From Epiperipatus broadwayi (lineage: Eukaryota > Onychophora > Udeonychophora > Euonychophora > Peripatidae): DNA of 64,000 nt. Made by a program: the position numbers and the translations under genes. Shown one piece after another: positions 60,324-64,000 of the stretch. Below the pieces are notes generated by a model. The model was not told the origin of the DNA and ran no database searches. It saw only the letters and a program-made list of their open reading frames with translations. The first letter of the stretch is position 1. Each line of letters starts with the position of its first letter. The stretch lies in the NCBI GenBank assembly GCA_028023455.1, contig JAQFVV010012477.1, positions 62,001 through 126,000 on the forward strand, in the 5' to 3' direction.

Positions 60324-61720
60324 TGTAAAAGAGACAAATAAACACAAAAAATATAGAGTTTGTTTTCTTAAATTTAAAATCTATTTGTATTTATTTGAAG
60401 AAATTATAAAGTGGCACACACATGTATATGACATAATATTCTGTTTACAGGATGTTATAGATAAAGAATAAAATCTATTAAGCAAAATATGTATAAAGTT
60501 ATTACACTATTTGATTTTGTGTATTTAAAGATTGGAAATAATATCAAATATATTTACCGCTGTTTTGACGAGTCTTTGTAATTAAATCAAATGTTTAGTG
60601 CACTCTTTGTAGTTATTAATTCTTTTACTTCTATTCTAATTCCTTGGGTGGACATGGATAAAATCACAACTCCATTTTGTCTTCCAATTCAATGTTTTAA
60701 TTAAGAAGTTCATCATTCCATGATAGATCTGTGGAGTGGCGGACGTCAGGCTCAGGATCTCATTTGGCATGTTTTCTCTTTTTTTATATATAATATTTAA
60801 GGTAATCTGTCTCCTAATATCTTACATGACCTCAAAAGTACAGAAGGAGCAGGAGCCTAACATAGACCCCCAGCATGATGAGAACTTTACCCCATGCATT
60901 TCATGGAGTTTCTTTTATATATATTACTTTTTTTCTGGTCAAAAATGATTTTTATAATTCTCTTCTTTTTACCACGTATTGCCTTCTGCCTCCTCTCTGC
61001 AATAATCAATAGTCAGCTGCCAAAAAACAAAATGTCCTCCCTCTCAACCCTATTTAATCTTTTTTTTTATCTTTAGCCAAAAATCTTTTTACTTCTTATG
61101 CAAACAAAAGAAAAAACACTTAGCAACTTGGTCTTAATTTTTGCTATTTTTGGAAATTCCCTCTAATTAAGCTTTGTTGTTTACCTTGCGAATTAGACAA
61201 TAGGATTCTCAAGAATTTAATTTTTTAATAGGATTCTCAAGAATTTCTTTTAGCTAACTTGAAAATCATTTCCACAAAGTTTTGAAGCTTGATAATATAT
61301 TAATATTATTATTTTAAATAAAATTCCAACTATTAATTATAATACGTTTCAATAACAATACAGTCCATTCGACTAATTGTTTCGTGGAAGCTAAACGAAA
61401 TTCCTTTTTTTTTACTTCATATTTTAAAATATTTGAAAATCTCTTGATTTTATTCATTTTTCTTATCCCCTTCAACACAATATTTATCAATATATACGTA
61501 TGCCACAAAATAAGATTAAAATAAGTGAGAGAAAAAAAGTAAAATATATACATTAATATTAGTAACCCATCACTGTTATTATTATTATTTACTTAACTAT
61601 ATATGTGTCACTACATGGTCCTTTCCAAATACACAACTCATGAAACAAAACACACACTTGCATACATACATAACCTAATTTACTCCCTTGTAACAGGGTT
61701 TGAACCCAGTTCCTGTTACA
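60324..61720 (-). repeat. Gypsy 5' LTR
   Basis: 1397 bp, homologous to the 3' LTR. It lacks the MITE and shows the intact TTAA target. A 28-bp TAGGATTCTCAAGAATTT segment is partly duplicated at about 61.2-61.24 kb. The outer end TGTTACA runs into ATATATATATA. Confidence 0.88.
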
Positions 61721-62386
61721 ATATATATATACACCCCTACCTTTGTTTGTAAATATTCCAGGTTCAAATCCGTATACTGTTGTATTCTGTTATATATAAA
61801 AATTTGTCAACTTGTTTCAAAGTTATCATTACATGACTGGTGCAACCAATATTTTAGGGACTAAACATACTTTTATTATGTTAAATATCACTCTTGTATG
61901 ATACATATTTGTACAACCAAGTTTGTAGTTTGATCGTCCTCTTTATTATGGTGAAATATAATTATGCATAATCATGCAATGTAATGGATATTAAAGCATG
62001 AATAAAATTCAGCATATTGTAGTATATAATTCATTAGTAAAATATAATAAGTGTTTGGATTAAGAAAAAAAATAAATGTCCTAATATTTTCAGAAAGCAA
62101 CAGGTTATGTTTATGTAGGCAAGGTAATATTTAATACATGGCAGTATATAAGATAAATAATATAAATAAACAACAAGACAGAGGTATATCACATTTTTCT
62201 AGGGAAGATTGTATGTGAAGGATTGAGACTGGTATGTGTTTAAATAATTATAGAATATATATAAAAGAAATATTTAAGTTTGTAAATTGACAAAAAAGAA
62301 TCAAGAACAGAGAAGAAAATTATAGAGCATTTAGTTATATATGTATATGATAAGAAGTTAAAAAAATAATGAAAGCTTAATTAAAT
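61721..62386. other. AT-rich DNA without recognisable genes
   Basis: Begins with (TA)n; no motif recognised. Confidence 0.6.
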
Positions 62387-63990
62387 ATGGATCCAACAAC
62401 AACTCAAGAGCCAATATAACCAATGGAATCAGAGCCAATTGCACAAGAAGCTATCTCAGCAGTACAAAAGCCTTTACAACAAAACCCAAACACATTTAAT
62501 AGTGAAATATCATCTGCTTTTATAAAAAACATTGAAGAAAAGCTGTAACAAATATGTGAAGAAATGTATTTAAAAATGAGAAAAAAAACATATAAAAAGT
62601 GAATTAAAAAATGTATTTTTGGAATGTAGAGAGTAGAAATAAAAAGTTTGAAAAAAAAGGCATTTAAAACATGAAAAAAAGCAACAATAAAGAAATGGTG
62701 AAATTAAGGAAATGCATCAAGAAATAAAAGAAAAATTTAAAGTAGTATAATAGACAATAAGCACATGGAATCCAGAAAAAAACAGATCAAATAAAAAAGC
62801 AAGAGTTGAATAAAATGAAGTATGTAAGAAAAAAATTCCATAGCGATTTAGAAAAAATGGTTTAAAAATATATTAAATCCAGGTAAAATAAATTGCAGAA
62901 CAGTGTGCAATATATTGCAGAAAAATTAGAAAAATTGGAAGTGAGAAGAGAAATGAAGAAAGATGAAGATCAAATGCAAAAATTCATTATTTAAAAAATT
63001 CTTATAGACATGCAAGAGAAGATGCAGAAAACTCAGAAAAAAGCAGTTTATATCATAAATGACATAAAAATGAATTACACAAAGATGAAAGAGTATACAT
63101 GATATTGAATTATAGAAACTGTAAAATAAGTTAAAAAAGAGAGTAAAAAGTGACACAAAAGATAAAAAAACAACCACGTAAACACAACAGTTACAGTACA
63201 GTACAGAATAAGAGACTTTTAGATGTATAAATCTATTTCTAAAAATCCAGTTGTTTAGAGAAGAACTACCACAGTCTGGAGAATTATTTCCAGTTGAGCC
63301 AGCTGCCAGAAACAATGTAAGTGGCTGGATGATAGAACACATTACTAAAACAAACCCACATATTCTGAATACATAAAACAAATTTTGAATAAATTTTAAT
63401 CTGAAAAGCACCATGAAGTAATCAGATATCAAATCATGCAGGAAGGATTTTACATAAAAAAGGTGAAAGTCCCACAAGTACTTAGAAGGTATGTGCCAAA
63501 ATTAAGGAGAATGTCTGCATGTGGCAAGACAAAAAAATCTGGGTCATCAGAATTATTCAACATGATCTACACTTTTGTGTTGAACAGATAATCATCAGCA
63601 CTGACTAAAACCATACAAGTAGATGATTTTTTAAATGTCATTGGTATGAGCTACTAGAATCAGGATGGAGAAGGTAAGTTCAGCAGTGAAGCATCTATTG
63701 GTTGTATTAAAGTGAAAAAAATGGCTAAAGATTCCAAGTCTATATGTGGTGGCAAAAGAGAGAAAAAAGCTTTTGTAAAAAATAGAACATGCATATGACA
63801 CCATTTTAGAAGCTTCCCTAGTCCAAGAAAACAGGATGCTTCAGAGAATTTTCCATAGCCAGGAACTAGTACCAGCATCATAGTAGATCCAGAAATTGAA
63901 AAGAATGGGCTCCAAAGCAGTATGAATAAATCAGTAGTGACCCTGAAGATGACAGAATTATCTTAAATCAACTAAGATGAAAACTCCATC
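62387..63990 (+). pseudogene. Decayed Lys/Glu-rich coding-like region, possibly retroelement ORF1/gag
   Basis: From ATG at 62387 the plus frame reads MDPTTTQEPI, stop, then PMESEPIAQEAISAVQKPLQ and SSAFIKNIEEKL, a likely amphipathic helix. Beyond 62.56 kb stops are frequent, but purine-rich, codon-like composition persists. Later readable pieces include EELPQSGELFPVEPAARN (63.26 kb) and VLRRYVPKLRRMSACGK (63.47 kb). I do not recognise a family; a LINE ORF1 or gag remnant fits the composition. The 183-codon minus-strand frame across it is the complement of this purine-rich strand. Confidence 0.3.
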
Positions 63991-64000
63991 TCCTCTGCAA

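Larger units (their letters stand above)
52915..61720 (-). mobile_element. Decayed Ty3/Gypsy LTR retrotransposon
   Basis: LTRs at 60324-61720 (5') and 52915-55380 (3', enlarged by a MITE) flank gag, protease, RT, RNase H and integrase remnants in the Ty3/Gypsy order on the minus strand. LTR termini are TGTAAC...GTTACA in the 3' copy; the 5' copy has changed to TTTTACA. Stops and frameshifts run through all domains. There is no env: the integrase ends about 60 bp before the polypurine tract. Both LTRs are followed by TTTTATTATATATA, so the true 3' end may include part of the (TA)n. Confidence 0.9.

Noticed and set aside
62926-63477. 183-codon minus-strand ORF rich in Phe, Tyr and Ser
   Set aside because: It is the complement of a purine-rich strand with coding-like pieces in the other direction; the repetitive F/S/L composition is what a reversed Lys/Glu-rich sequence gives.

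Overview
The window is very AT-rich (about three quarters A+T by eye) eukaryotic DNA, most likely from an invertebrate animal. The evidence is the repeat content: Penelope-like elements (PLEs), a non-LTR retrotransposon, a Ty3/Gypsy element, tRNA-derived SINEs, piggyBac-type, TA-target and hAT-like MITEs, and (TA)n microsatellites. I see no convincing host gene, no tRNA or rRNA gene and no spliced exon chain. I cannot name the species.

Layout. 1-4.46 kb: a partial very long LTR (copy A), inserted in the (TA)n tract of an older LTR element on the minus strand (LTR pieces 4.47-4.59 and 5.65-8.58 kb, with a decayed gag-like region 4.7-5.6 kb between them). That older element's 5' LTR is split by a tRNA-type SINE, and the SINE is itself split by a 1.5-kb LINE fragment. 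A sister LTR at 12.83-14.28 kb preserves both empty sites. 8.9-12.4 kb: several SINEs of two families. 19.2-20.8 kb: a PLE tail with inverted arms and a second LINE 3' end. 24.0-26.7 kb: foldback sequences, a SINE and short direct repeats. 27.8-35.8 kb: two decayed PLEs, one split by a foldback SINE pair with a 13-bp target duplication, the other split by a TA-target MITE. 38.58-39.32 kb: a large foldback element. 39.82-52.89 kb: a 13.1-kb LTR retrotransposon on the minus strand. 52.9-61.7 kb: a dead Ty3/Gypsy element on the minus strand, its 3' LTR carrying a piggyBac-type MITE. 62.4-64.0 kb: decayed Lys/Glu-rich coding-like sequence.

Two items stand out. First, the 13.1-kb element has 4.9-kb LTRs, a tRNA-Lys-type primer binding site inside a small tandem array, a polypurine tract and one intact 636-codon ORF of unknown function ending in six exact 30-residue repeats. 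All of pol is missing except a remnant of the integrase C-terminus, so it looks like a non-autonomous Gypsy derivative that was mobile fairly recently. Second, one SINE-like family carries a 61-nt sequence that folds as a complete type I hammerhead ribozyme, with copy-to-copy changes that keep stem I paired. It sits next to PLE sequences, which is the setting expected for retrozyme-like elements mobilised by PLEs.

The elements interact mainly as layers of insertion. Duplicated copies supply empty sites that date several insertions relative to each other and show that the long-LTR family enters (TA)n tracts.
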